Assembly: GCF_004114995.1 (NCBI RefSeq)
Contig: NZ_SDJP01000006.1
Coordinates: forward strand, 1 to 64,000
Length of the DNA stretch: 64,000 nt
Source: Halorubrum amylolyticum
GTDB taxonomy: Archaea; Halobacteriota; Halobacteria; Halobacteriales; Haloferacaceae
Reading direction: 5' to 3'
Position numbers and translations under genes: made by a program. The notes below the pieces were generated by a model that searched no databases, had not been told where the DNA came from, and was given only the letters and a program-made list of their open reading frames with translations. How positions within the stretch are numbered: position 1 is the first letter of the stretch; each line of letters opens with the position of its first letter. This document shows, piece after piece, positions 1-8,183 of the stretch.

Positions 1-97
1 GAGGATGTAGACTGACTCCCTGCTGGCAGACCATGTGTCTGTCATAGGCCACCACCTACGAGATAGTGACGAAATCAGACGGGGCTAAACACGTACG

Positions 98-108
98 AAA
101 ATAATATA
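98..108 (+). promoter_or_regulatory. TATA box of the phnDCE operon
   Basis: An A/T-only stretch (AAAATAATATA) lies about 30 nt before the ATG at 134. This is the archaeal TATA spacing expected for a leaderless transcript, so the message probably begins at or next to the phnD start codon. Confidence 0.5.
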
Positions 109-133
109 CCATGCGAGTCGAACGCACAACTGT

Positions 134-1303
134 ATGTCCGACAACAGGTGGTCGGCGAATCGGCGAACATTTGTCAAGACGGCCGGTGCGGCCGGGGTAG
201 TCGGACTCGCCGGCTGTTCCGACAGCAGCGGCGGGGACAGTGGCGATGGCGGCGACGGCAGCGATGGCGGGTCGGGCGACGGGAGCGACGGTTCGGACGG
301 CGGCACGGCGGGGGACTCCGGGAACTCCGCGACGGAGGTTACGTGGGTGTTGAACCCCGCGGAGGAGGAGATCGACATCCAGGTGCAGTACCAGCCGCTG
401 TTCGAGTACCTCGAGTCCGAGCTCGACGTGGAGATCGTCGAACAGCCGACCGCGAGCTACTCCGGCACCGCACAGGAGCTCCGACGCGCCGCGGAGGGCG
501 ACCGGCTCTTCGCGGACGTGTCGCCGGGCGCGGTCGCGCAGATCCCCGGCGAGCTCGACGTGACGGGGATGCGGGTGGCGTACGGCGCGGAGCAGTACTT
601 CTCGCTCATCACGACGACGACCGACAGCGGTATCGAGTCGCTCTCGGATCTGGAGGGCGAGGTCGTCGCGTCGGCCGCGCCCACCTCGGTCTCCGGGACG
701 CTGTTCCCGCTGTACATGCTCAGCAACGCCGGGATCGACATCGGGAGCGCCCCCTCCGGCTCGCCCGAGGACTTCGAGCTCCGGACCTCCGACCACACCA
801 CGGCCCGCGAACAGCTCATTCAGGACGACCGGATCGCGGCCGCCGGGACGGGCGCGTTCTCCACCGCGGCGCACGTCCCGCAGGAGCAGTTCGACGAGAT
901 GTCACAGGAGTTTGTCGAGGTCTCGGCCGAGTACGACGGTGCGGGCGAAAGCGACCCCGAGATGCAGCTCCTCGCGGTCTCCGACCCGATCCCGCGCGCG
1001 CCGATCGTGAGCAACGCCGCGTGGGAGGAGTCGCTCAAAGACGACCTCCGCCAGCTGATGATCGACGCGCCACAGGAGGCGTTCGAACACGAGTCGCAGG
1101 CGGACATCGCCGAGGCGCTCAACGTCGACCCCGCGATCCTCGACATGGACGAGTCCGAACTCAGCGAGGACCAGCAGGACGACTTGGAGCTAGTCGAGGC
1201 GCACGCGCTCTGGTTCAGCGGCGTCGTCGAGGCGAGCGTCGAGGACTACGACCCCGTCGCGGAGCTCGGTCAGGAGCTCGGCTTGGAGTGGAGCACGCTC
1301 TAG
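134..1303 (+). CDS. phnD: Phosphonate/phosphate ABC transporter substrate-binding lipoprotein (PhnD-type)
   Basis: This is the periplasmic-type binding protein of an ABC importer for phosphonates or phosphate/phosphite-like oxyanions. The N-terminus has a Tat motif (NRRTFVK, residues 9-15) and a lipobox ending at Cys28 (LAGC), so the protein is exported folded and lipid-anchored. A Ser/Gly/Asp linker (about residues 29-66) precedes the binding domain, which starts near TEVTWVLNP and has PhnD-like segments such as VQYQPLFEYLE. The 389-residue length is slightly above bacterial PhnD because of the linker. An ATP-binding protein and a permease follow on the same strand (28 nt gap, then 22 nt), forming one operon. 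The substrate cannot be told from sequence; phosphate is as possible as phosphonate. No C-P lyase genes are present nearby. Confidence 0.88.
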   Translation: MSDNRWSANRRTFVKTAGAAGVVGLAGCSDSSGGDSGDGGDGSDGGSGDGSDGSDGGTAGDSGNSATEVTWVLNPAEEEIDIQVQYQPLFEYLESELDVEIVEQPTASYSGTAQELRRAAEGDRLFADVSPGAVAQIPGELDVTGMRVAYGAEQYFSLITTTTDSGIESLSDLEGEVVASAAPTSVSGTLFPLYMLSNAGIDIGSAPSGSPEDFELRTSDHTTAREQLIQDDRIAAAGTGAFSTAAHVPQEQFDEMSQEFVEVSAEYDGAGESDPEMQLLAVSDPIPRAPIVSNAAWEESLKDDLRQLMIDAPQEAFEHESQADIAEALNVDPAILDMDESELSEDQQDDLELVEAHALWFSGVVEASVEDYDPVAELGQELGLEWSTL

Positions 1304-1331
1304 GCTGAGCGGCTACTCACACGCTTTCTTT

Positions 1332-2117
1332 ATGACTCACATCGAAGTAGACGGCCTTACGAAACGGTTCGGCGACACAGTCGCGCTCGACGACGTGTCC
1401 TTCGAGGTCCCCGCCGGCGAGTTCGTCATCGTGCTCGGGGTCTCGGGGTCCGGGAAGTCGACGCTGCTGCGAACGCTGAGCGGGCTGCTCTCGCCGACCG
1501 AGGGCGAGATCCGGATCGACGGCGAGCCCATGATCGAGCCGCGCCCGTCCGTCGCGATGATCTTCCAGCAGCACAACATCATCGGCGACATGACGGCGTA
1601 CTCGAACTCGCTTTCCGGCGGCGTCCACCGCTCGGGATTCGTCTCCAGCGTGCTGCAGCTTCAGGATACCGAGGAGAAGCACCGCGCCCTCGACGCCCTC
1701 GACACGGTCGGGCTCTTGGACGAGGCCGAACAGAAGGCACGGAGCATGAGCGGCGGCCAACAGCAGCGCGTGGGGATCGCCCGCGCGCTCGTCCAGCGGC
1801 CGGAGGTCTTGCTCGCCGACGAGCCGGTCGCGAGCCTCGACCCCGGCAGCGCACAGAGCGTGATGGGGTACCTCCGGACCGCCTCCGAGGACCGCGATCT
1901 GACGACCTTCTGTAGCCTCCACCAGGTGAACATCGCCCGGAAGTTCGGACACCGGTTCATCGGGCTGCGAGACGGCAAGAAGGTGTTCGACGGGTACCGG
2001 GACGACCTGACGATCGACGTCATCGACGACCTCTACGGCGACATCGACACCGAGGGGATGTTCGTCCGCGACGACGGTGACGGTAGCGGCGCGACCGACG
2101 AGGTCGCGACGACGTGA
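1332..2117 (+). CDS. phnC: Phosphonate/phosphate ABC transporter ATP-binding protein
   Basis: This cytoplasmic ATPase subunit powers the importer formed with the PhnD- and PhnE-type neighbours. The 261-residue protein has a Walker A motif GVSGSGKST (residues 36-44), an ABC signature MSGGQQQRVGIARAL followed by Walker B LLADEP, and the H-loop His in SLHQVN. The size matches PhnC. It lies 28 nt downstream of the binding protein and 22 nt upstream of the permease start chosen here. The C-terminal tail after the NBD is acidic, as usual in haloarchaea. Confidence 0.9.
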   Translation: MTHIEVDGLTKRFGDTVALDDVSFEVPAGEFVIVLGVSGSGKSTLLRTLSGLLSPTEGEIRIDGEPMIEPRPSVAMIFQQHNIIGDMTAYSNSLSGGVHRSGFVSSVLQLQDTEEKHRALDALDTVGLLDEAEQKARSMSGGQQQRVGIARALVQRPEVLLADEPVASLDPGSAQSVMGYLRTASEDRDLTTFCSLHQVNIARKFGHRFIGLRDGKKVFDGYRDDLTIDVIDDLYGDIDTEGMFVRDDGDGSGATDEVATT

Positions 2118-2139
2118 CGAGAACGGAGCTGATCTACGA

Positions 2140-3228
2140 GTGACAACAGACACCACGGATTCCGACGGGACGCGCTCGGAGGCGGTCGGCGTCGACGACG
2201 CCGCCGACGTTCCGGACCGCATCGCCGAACAGTTCGAGAACATCAAACGGACCCGTCGCCGTCGGGCGCTCGGGTGGCTCGGGCTCGCGGCCTTCCTCGT
2301 GTTCACGACGCTGCAGGCGTTCGCCGCGACGGAGCTTTTGAACCCCGACGCGCGCCTCGAAACGTTCACCGAGTCGTTGACCGGGTTCTTCCCGATCACG
2401 GACCACTTCGGCGTGCTCCCGTTCCTCGACATCGGCCAGTACGTCGGGTTCATCAGACAGGAGAACCTGCTGTACGACCCCGCGATCGGCGGGCTGCTGT
2501 TCCAGTTCCCCCCGAACCCGACGGACATCTACGCGTTCTTCTTCCAGGAGCTCGGGATCTTCCAGATATTCGGGGAGGCCGGCATCACGCTCGCGATGGG
2601 GTTCGTCGGGACGATCCTCGGGTTCCCGTTCGCGCTGATCTTCGGGACGCTCGGCTCCGAGCGCGTCACCCCGTTCCCCTTCAACTTCATCTTCCGCGGG
2701 ACGATGTCCTTCATCCGGGCGATTCCCGCGATCATCTGGACGCTCATCTTCATCCCGTTCCTCGGGCTCGGTCCCGCCTCCGCCGCGCTCGCGATCGCGT
2801 TCGATACGATCGGGAACCTCGGCCGGCTGTTCGTCGACGAGCTCGAAGAGATCGAGGACGGGCCGATCGAGGCGATGCGAACGACCGGGGCGAGCAAGCC
2901 CCAGATCGTCTTCTTCGGCATGCTGAGTCAGGTCCGGACCGGGTTCATCGCGTGGACGCTGTACATCTTCGAGATCAACGTCCGCGCCGCCGTCACCGTC
3001 GGCGTCATCGGCGCCGGGGGGCTCGGCTACGTCCTCACCTCCCAGCAGAACCTGCTGCGGTTCACCGAGATGATGGCGACGCTGCTCGCCATCTTCCTGC
3101 TCATCATCTCCGTCGAGCTGTTCAGCCAGCGGCTCCGGTCGCGGCTGCGCTCCGACGACGTGGAGATGAGCATCTGGGAGCTCATCACCGGCTTCCCGCG
3201 CCGGATGATGGAATCGGCGATGAAGTGA
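2140..3228 (+). CDS. phnE: Phosphonate/phosphate ABC transporter permease (PhnE-type)
   Basis: This is the membrane subunit of the importer. A GTG at 2140 (VTTDTTDSDG) is preferred: an upstream in-frame ATG at 2077 would overlap phnC by 41 nt and add a basic N-terminus unlike haloarchaeal proteins. The 362-residue product has an Asp-rich cytoplasmic N-terminus, a first membrane segment near GWLGLAAFLVFTTLQAF, and a binding-protein-dependent transport core with several helices. The EAA-type loop reads IEAMRTTGASKPQIVFFGML, which contacts the ATPase. Only one permease gene is present, so it probably acts as a homodimer. Confidence 0.87.
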   Translation: MTTDTTDSDGTRSEAVGVDDAADVPDRIAEQFENIKRTRRRRALGWLGLAAFLVFTTLQAFAATELLNPDARLETFTESLTGFFPITDHFGVLPFLDIGQYVGFIRQENLLYDPAIGGLLFQFPPNPTDIYAFFFQELGIFQIFGEAGITLAMGFVGTILGFPFALIFGTLGSERVTPFPFNFIFRGTMSFIRAIPAIIWTLIFIPFLGLGPASAALAIAFDTIGNLGRLFVDELEEIEDGPIEAMRTTGASKPQIVFFGMLSQVRTGFIAWTLYIFEINVRAAVTVGVIGAGGLGYVLTSQQNLLRFTEMMATLLAIFLLIISVELFSQRLRSRLRSDDVEMSIWELITGFPRRMMESAMK

Positions 3229-3349
3229 ACGCGGGAGCGCTCCGCCCGCCGCGCCCCGTTCGAGGCGGACCGCGGCCGTCGGAGTGGACGACCGCCCATC
3301 GAACTGTCACAAGGGAAACCGACTTTTCCGTCCCCCTCCGAGGGGACGT

Positions 3350-4063
3350 ATGAGCACCTTCGAACCGCCCGCGGAGACGCTGGCGGACGTGGTTCTTGTC
3401 GACTACGGCCTCGGGAACCTCCGGTCGGCGACCCGCGGGTTGGAGCGCGCGGGCGCGTCGGTCGAGATTACCGACGATCCCGAGGCGTTCGCGGCCGCCG
3501 ACGGCGTCGTCCTCCCGGGCGTGGGCGCGTTCCGCGAGGGGATGGAGAACGCCGGCCCGCTGCGCGAGGCGCTGACCGACCACGCCGACGCCGGCCGCCC
3601 CCTGTTCGGGATCTGTCTCGGGATGCAGATGCTCCTCACCTCCAGCGAGGAGGCCGACCACGAGGGGGAAGGCGAGGTGACCGGCCTCGATCTGGTCCCC
3701 GGCACCAACGTCCGGTTCGACGTGGACCGCAAGGTGCCGCACATGGGGTGGAACGAGCTCGAAGTCGCGCGCGATCACCCGCTGGTCGAGGGCGTAAACA
3801 GACGGGGGTCGGAGACCCCGCAGGCAGACGGACCCATGGGAGGGTCCGTCGACGGCGAGTACGCCTACTTCGTCCACTCGTACTACGCCGAGCCCGACGA
3901 CCCGGACGCGGTCGTCGCCACCGCGGACTACGGCGTCGACTTCCCCGCGGTCGTCGCCAACGAGGCCGGCAACGTGTTCGGCACGCAGTTCCACCCCGAG
4001 AAGAGCGGGGAGACCGGGCTCCGCATCCTCCGGAACTTCGTCGAGTACTGCGCGGAGCGGTAA
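3350..4063 (+). CDS. hisH: Imidazole glycerol phosphate synthase, glutaminase subunit HisH
   Basis: This glutaminase supplies ammonia to HisF in histidine biosynthesis, making imidazole glycerol phosphate and AICAR. The ATG at 3350 gives 237 residues; the open frame extends to 3284 but the extra N-terminus is unlike HisH. The class I glutaminase features are present: DYGLGNLRSA at the start, the oxyanion strand GVVLPGVGAF, the nucleophile Cys in GICLGMQML, and the His/Glu pair in QFHPEKSG. About 17 residues (NRRGSETPQADGPMGGS) interrupt the usually continuous VEGV-DGEYAYFVHSYY region; the DNA there forms two hairpins. The gene stands alone, as his genes are usually scattered in haloarchaea. 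Confidence 0.92.
   Translation: MSTFEPPAETLADVVLVDYGLGNLRSATRGLERAGASVEITDDPEAFAAADGVVLPGVGAFREGMENAGPLREALTDHADAGRPLFGICLGMQMLLTSSEEADHEGEGEVTGLDLVPGTNVRFDVDRKVPHMGWNELEVARDHPLVEGVNRRGSETPQADGPMGGSVDGEYAYFVHSYYAEPDDPDAVVATADYGVDFPAVVANEAGNVFGTQFHPEKSGETGLRILRNFVEYCAER
3801..3850 (+). repeat. Double-hairpin insertion inside hisH
   Basis: Two inverted repeats lie within the coding sequence. The first is GGGGTC (3805-3810) pairing with GACCCC (3814-3819) around a 3-nt loop. The second is a perfect 9-bp stem, GACGGACCC (3827-3835) with GGGTCCGTC (3842-3850), around a 6-nt loop. Together they encode a low-complexity loop that HisH proteins do not normally have. The reading frame is kept. Confidence 0.7.
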
Positions 4064-4090
4064 GCCCCCCGAGTCAGCGGTCGGGAGGAT

Positions 4091-5104
4091 TCACAGCCCG
4101 TCGTACGGGCCGGGCTTCGCGGCGGTGAGCCGGTCGACCTGCTCGTCGGAGAGGTCGATCGAGGCGGCCGCGAGGTTCTCCGCGAGCTGGTCGGTCGTGC
4201 GCGCGCCGACGATGGGCGCGGTGACGCCGTCGCGGTGGGCGAGCCACGCGAGCGCGGTCTGTGCGGGCGTCGCGTCGACTTCGTCGGCGACGGCGTCGAG
4301 CTCGTCGTGGAGGTCGAAGTTCTCCTCGGTGAGGTACGCCTCCTGGAAGCGGCTGGACTCGGCGGCCTTCGACTCCTCGGGGAGGTCCTCGTCGCGGTCG
4401 TACTTCCCGGTCAGGAACCCCTGTCCGAGCGGGCTCCACGGGGAGACGGCGAGGTCGCGCTGGCGCGCGAACTCCAGGTAGTCGCCCTCGACCTCGCGGT
4501 CGACGAGGTTGTAGCGCGGCTGGAGCACTTTGAACGGCTCCCAGCCCTCGTTGCGGGCGATCTCGTTGGCGCGGGCGACCTTCCACGCGTTCGGCCGGAG
4601 CGTGGAGGCGCCGAGGTAGTGGACCGTGCCGGACTCGACGAGCCCGTTCAGCGTCTTCATCAGCTCGCGGGCCGGCGTCCCGTCGTCCCACCGGTGGATG
4701 TAGAGGACATCGATGTAGTCGGTGTCGAGCCGGTCGAGGAGGGCGTCGACGCGGTGGCGGACGTTCTTGCGGTTCGTGCCGCGGCTGTTCGGGTCGCCGT
4801 CGCGGATCTGCCAGTACACCTTCGACGCGATCGTGTAGCGCTCGCGGTCGCGCTCGGCGAGCCAGTCGCCGATCCAGCGCTCGCAGTCGCCGCCGCCGTA
4901 CACGTCGGCGGTGTCGATGTAGCGCCCGCCGGCGGCCTCGTACCCGTCGAGCAGCTCGCGGGCGCGGGCCTCGTCGATCTCCACGTTGCCCGCCTCGGTG
5001 ACGCGGCCGAACCGCCACGTGCCGAGCTGCAGCTCGCTCGTGCGGAGGCCGGTTCGACCGAGGGGGACCGTACCGAGGTCGATCTCGTCGAGTTCTGGAG
5101 CCAT
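4091..5104 (-). CDS. Aldo/keto reductase
   Basis: This is an NADP(H)-dependent oxidoreductase of the AKR superfamily, a soluble TIM barrel; the substrate is unknown. In the 337-residue protein the catalytic tetrad can be placed: Asp in IDTADVYGGG with the following Tyr, Lys in TIASKVYWQI and His in YIDVLYIHRWD. The C-terminal cofactor signature reads APIVGARTTDQLAENLAA. The length fits the general stress/YajO-like branch. It is convergent with hisH, with 27 nt between the stops. Its upstream region carries a decayed membrane-protein fragment. Confidence 0.88.
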   Translation of the reverse strand: MAPELDEIDLGTVPLGRTGLRTSELQLGTWRFGRVTEAGNVEIDEARARELLDGYEAAGGRYIDTADVYGGGDCERWIGDWLAERDRERYTIASKVYWQIRDGDPNSRGTNRKNVRHRVDALLDRLDTDYIDVLYIHRWDDGTPARELMKTLNGLVESGTVHYLGASTLRPNAWKVARANEIARNEGWEPFKVLQPRYNLVDREVEGDYLEFARQRDLAVSPWSPLGQGFLTGKYDRDEDLPEESKAAESSRFQEAYLTEENFDLHDELDAVADEVDATPAQTALAWLAHRDGVTAPIVGARTTDQLAENLAAASIDLSDEQVDRLTAAKPGPYDGL

Positions 5105-5271
5105 CGGTCGATCGGTAGTGCCCGTCGCCGCAAAAACTTACAGCAATCGGATGCGACGTGTGAACGCGTGTCGGACAACGGTGGCGGTCCGACGGTGAGC
5201 CGGAGTGGGGGAGCCGGACCGGCGTCCTCGGCGACGCCGACGCCGACGACACCCAGTCGCCCGCCGCGTCC

Positions 5272-5423
5272 GGTCGACCCGGCCACGAGGCCGCGGTCGA
5301 CTCGAACGGCTCGGAGTACTGCATCAGCGTCGTGCCGAGGATCGCCATCACGAGCACGTACCCGACGGCGAAGGCGTTGATCGTCTCCGCGAGCGCCGGG
5401 TCGTACGCCTCCGAGCGGGACAC
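5272..5423 (-). pseudogene. Probable remnant of a membrane protein
   Basis: The 379-nt gap between the reductase start (5104) and the next gene (5484) contains one stretch on the minus strand with good coding character. From a GTG at 5423 it reads SRSEAYDPALAETINAF, then one strong hydrophobic segment AVGYVLVMAILGTTLM, then QYSEPFESTAAS. After this the frame becomes ordinary GC-rich shadow sequence with no conserved features. It resembles one membrane helix of a larger transporter, perhaps TrkH-like, but the family is not recognisable. It may be a gene fragment or a very small membrane protein. Confidence 0.35.
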
Positions 5424-5483
5424 CGTCCGACGGGCGTCTGCCGCGCACCAAACGCTAAGTGCGCCCGGTCCGAGGGAACGGGT

Positions 5484-5792
5484 ATGTGGCGCTCCCGGAA
5501 GAGCCGGGACCGGCGAACGGTGATCTGCATCGCGTGTGGCGACTCGGTGCTGCGCGAGGACGCGCGCGAGTACGACAAGGAGGGGAACCGCTGGGACCGG
5601 CGCGACAAGGCGTTCGAGTACCCCTGTACCGACTGCGACGACGAGATCTGTCACCAGCCGCGCGACGGGCTCGAATCGATGATCCTCTCCATCGAGTCGG
5701 ACGGGCTCTCCCGCGAGGAGTTCCTCGACCGCTACGCCGACGCGGTCGCCGACGCCGGCGAATCGCCCGGTCGTTCGGAGCGCGACCGGTAA
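5484..5792 (+). CDS. Small zinc-ribbon-like haloarchaeal protein
   Basis: A 102-residue soluble protein of a family seen in haloarchaea (possibly DUF7562; the number is from memory). It has two cysteine pairs, CIACGD near residue 17 and CTDCDDEIC near residue 48 followed by HQP, which would bind one zinc ion. The C-terminal half is an acidic helix region (SREEFLDRYADAVADAG). The ATG at 5484 is chosen because it begins MWRSRK, directly before the conserved block. It lies 46 nt before the GIDE-domain gene. Function unknown; a nucleic-acid or protein-binding role is only a guess. Confidence 0.72.
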   Translation: MWRSRKSRDRRTVICIACGDSVLREDAREYDKEGNRWDRRDKAFEYPCTDCDDEICHQPRDGLESMILSIESDGLSREEFLDRYADAVADAGESPGRSERDR

Positions 5793-5838
5793 CGCAACCG
5801 ACACGCCTTCCTCCCGCGGTTCGAAACCCGACTGACAC

Positions 5839-6702
5839 ATGCTCCTCCGTTCGACGCCCGCCGCCCCTTCGGCTCCGATCCAGACCGCGATCGATCCCCT
5901 CCCGACCCTGATCGGCGTCGCCGCGCTGCTCGTCGGCCTCGCGTTCCTCGCCCACGGCGGGCGAGGCTCGCTTGACGCGGTCCGCATCGCCCGCGCGGCC
6001 GCGACCGACCCTCGGTCGCTGCACGCCGGCGACCGCCGGGTGCGAATCACCGGACGCGCCGAGCGCGCGTCGGACGCTCACGGCGGATCTGCCGTCGATG
6101 AAGACGGGTCCGAGACGCTCCCCGCCCCGTTCACCGACGAGGGGTGCCTCTGTTGCGCGTACGACGTGTCGGAGTACCGGAGTCAGGGGAAGGGCCGGTC
6201 GTGGGTGTCGATCGACTCCGGCGAGGCGGGGGTCCCGTTCCGCGTCGTCGTCGACGGCGTCGGCGTCCGCGTCGACCCCGCGGCCGCCGACTTCGCGTTC
6301 GGCGTCGACGAGGACGTCGAGGTCGCGGCTGACGAGACGCCGCCCGAGCGCGTCCGGCGGTTCACGGACGCGGTGGAGGCCGTCGACGAGTCCGAGACCG
6401 GGTGGGAGCTCGGCCCGCTCACCGTCGGCAACGATCCCAAGCGCCGGTACCGCCAGCGCGTTCTCCGTCCCAGCGACGACGTGACGGTCGTCGGCGACGC
6501 GACCGCCTTCCCGGACGCGCCGGTCGGCGAGGTGAAAGCGCGGATCGACGGTGGCTCCCCCTTCGTGGTCGGCGACGCGAGCGCGCGCCGCACCGCGCTC
6601 CGGCTGGTCGGCCGGTCGGCGGTGCCGGTCGTCCTCGGCCTCGTCTCGCTGACGGTCGCGGCGTTCGCGCTCTCGCCAGTCCTCGGTGCGGTCGTCGGGT
6701 GA
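5839..6702 (+). CDS. GIDE-domain membrane protein
   Basis: The 287-residue protein has an N-terminal membrane segment (TLIGVAALLVGLAFLAH), a soluble central domain, and a C-terminal pair of hydrophobic segments (VPVVLGLVSLTVAAFAL). The central domain resembles the GIDE/BAM domain of eukaryotic MULAN-type E3 ligases: the LHAGDRRVRITGRAE start, a CLCCAYDVSEY strand, the GKGRSWVSIDSGE turn, and an ending YRQRVLRPSDDVTVVGDA. There is no RING finger, so ubiquitin ligase activity is not implied. Prokaryotic GIDE proteins are uncharacterised membrane proteins. Confidence 0.72.
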   Translation: MLLRSTPAAPSAPIQTAIDPLPTLIGVAALLVGLAFLAHGGRGSLDAVRIARAAATDPRSLHAGDRRVRITGRAERASDAHGGSAVDEDGSETLPAPFTDEGCLCCAYDVSEYRSQGKGRSWVSIDSGEAGVPFRVVVDGVGVRVDPAAADFAFGVDEDVEVAADETPPERVRRFTDAVEAVDESETGWELGPLTVGNDPKRRYRQRVLRPSDDVTVVGDATAFPDAPVGEVKARIDGGSPFVVGDASARRTALRLVGRSAVPVVLGLVSLTVAAFALSPVLGAVVG

Positions 6703-6791
6703 GACCGGGGACGCTTCGTCTCGCCCTCGGTCGGTCGCCGCCGCCTCTCCGCCCCGACAGGCCTTTCTAACGGACACGCGTTGGTCACCGT

Positions 6792-8093
6792 ATGTCAGAC
6801 GACGAGCCGAAACCGGGGTCCGCGGAGGACCAGGGTCCCGTGACGATCACGCCGGAGCTGGCCGACCGCCTCGCCGAGAAGCGGGCGGAACTGTTCGAGG
6901 AGTTCGAGATCCGCGACGAGTTCCCGAGCGAGGTCCTCCGCGAGGCCGAGGCGCGGACCGAGGGCGTGTACGACGAGATCGAAGCCGAGATCGACGAGCG
7001 CGAGGACCTCCGCGACCTGACGACGTGGACCACCGACCCGATCGACGCGCAGGACTTCGACGACGCCATCTCGATCGAGCGGGAGGAGGGCGCCTACCGG
7101 TTGTGGGTCCACATCGCCGACGTGACCCACTACGTCACCCCCGACACCGCGATGTGGGAGGAGGCGGTCGAGCGGGCCAACACCGTCTACCTGCCCGACT
7201 ACACGATCCACATGCTCCCGCCGGTGCTCGCGGAGACCGTCTGCTCGCTCGTCCCGAACGAGGACCGCCTCGCGCACACCGTCGAGATGGAGATCGACGA
7301 CGAGACGCTCTCCTTCGAGAACATCGAGATCTACAAGTCCGTCATCAACTCCGACGAGCGGCTCACCTACAACGAGTGTGAGGAGCGGCTGGAAGACCCC
7401 TCGCTCCCCCTCGGCGAGGAGAACGCCCTCGCCTTCGAGCTCGCCGACCGCATGCACGAACAGCGCAAGGCGGACGGCTCGCTCGTCCTCAATCCCCGCC
7501 GGGACCGCGCGCACACCATCATCGAGGAGTCGATGCTGAAGGCGAACAAGGCGGTGACGCACACCCTGATGTGGGACCGCGGCGTCGAGGCGATGTACCG
7601 CGTCCACCCGCAGCCGACCCCCGATCAGTGGAGCAAGGCGTTAAAAGAGATCCAGGAGCTCGACTCCGTCTCCATCCCGGGCGACGCGTGGGGCGACGAC
7701 CCGCGGAAGGCGGTCAACGCCGCCCTCGAAGAGTCGCCCGGCCGCCAGCTCAACAAGATCCAGCGCGCCGTGCTGAAGGTGATGCCCCGCGCGAAGTACA
7801 TGAACGACCCGTTCGGCGGCCACCACGCGCTCAACTTCGACATCTACGGCCACTTCACCTCGCCCATCCGCCGGCTCTCGGACACGATCAACCACTGGAT
7901 CGTCCACGAGAACGACGTGCCGGAGAACCTCATCGAGCTGTGCGACCACGCCAGCGACAAGCAGAAGGACGGCGAGACCGCCGAGCGGCACTACAAGCAG
8001 TTCCTGCAGGAGGTCGGGCTCGACCCCCACGCCGTCAACAACCGCGGCGTCGAGATCGTCGACGACCCCGAGGAAGCGAAACACACGGTCTGA
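6792..8093 (+). CDS. rnr: RNB-domain ribonuclease (RNase R/II family)
   Basis: A predicted 3'-5' exoribonuclease acting in the cytoplasm. The 433-residue protein is an RNB catalytic domain with a short N-terminus and without the cold-shock and S1 RNA-binding domains of the roughly 800-residue bacterial enzymes. The metal-binding aspartates are in DPIDAQDFDDAI (Asp82, Asp88, Asp90, Asp91). Later RNB blocks are visible: YRLWVHIADVTHYV, NTVYLPDYTIHMLP, and YGHFTSPIRRLSDTINH near the C-terminus. This short form is typical of haloarchaea, the main archaeal group lacking an exosome. The gene is monocistronic. Confidence 0.9.
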   Translation: MSDDEPKPGSAEDQGPVTITPELADRLAEKRAELFEEFEIRDEFPSEVLREAEARTEGVYDEIEAEIDEREDLRDLTTWTTDPIDAQDFDDAISIEREEGAYRLWVHIADVTHYVTPDTAMWEEAVERANTVYLPDYTIHMLPPVLAETVCSLVPNEDRLAHTVEMEIDDETLSFENIEIYKSVINSDERLTYNECEERLEDPSLPLGEENALAFELADRMHEQRKADGSLVLNPRRDRAHTIIEESMLKANKAVTHTLMWDRGVEAMYRVHPQPTPDQWSKALKEIQELDSVSIPGDAWGDDPRKAVNAALEESPGRQLNKIQRAVLKVMPRAKYMNDPFGGHHALNFDIYGHFTSPIRRLSDTINHWIVHENDVPENLIELCDHASDKQKDGETAERHYKQFLQEVGLDPHAVNNRGVEIVDDPEEAKHTV

Positions 8094-8183
8094 ACCTCTC
8101 GGACATCTCTTTGCGTTCGCGTTCTCGCGCCTCCCGCCTGCCGTCGGCCGAACCTTGATGCGGTCGGCCGTCCATCCGCCGGC

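Noticed and set aside
4074-6050. A 658-codon minus-strand open frame across the reductase and zinc-protein genes
   Set aside because: It is composed mostly of Arg/Pro/Gly-rich shadow sequence from GC-rich genes in other frames; only the short hydrophobic part at 5272-5423 was kept as a possible remnant.
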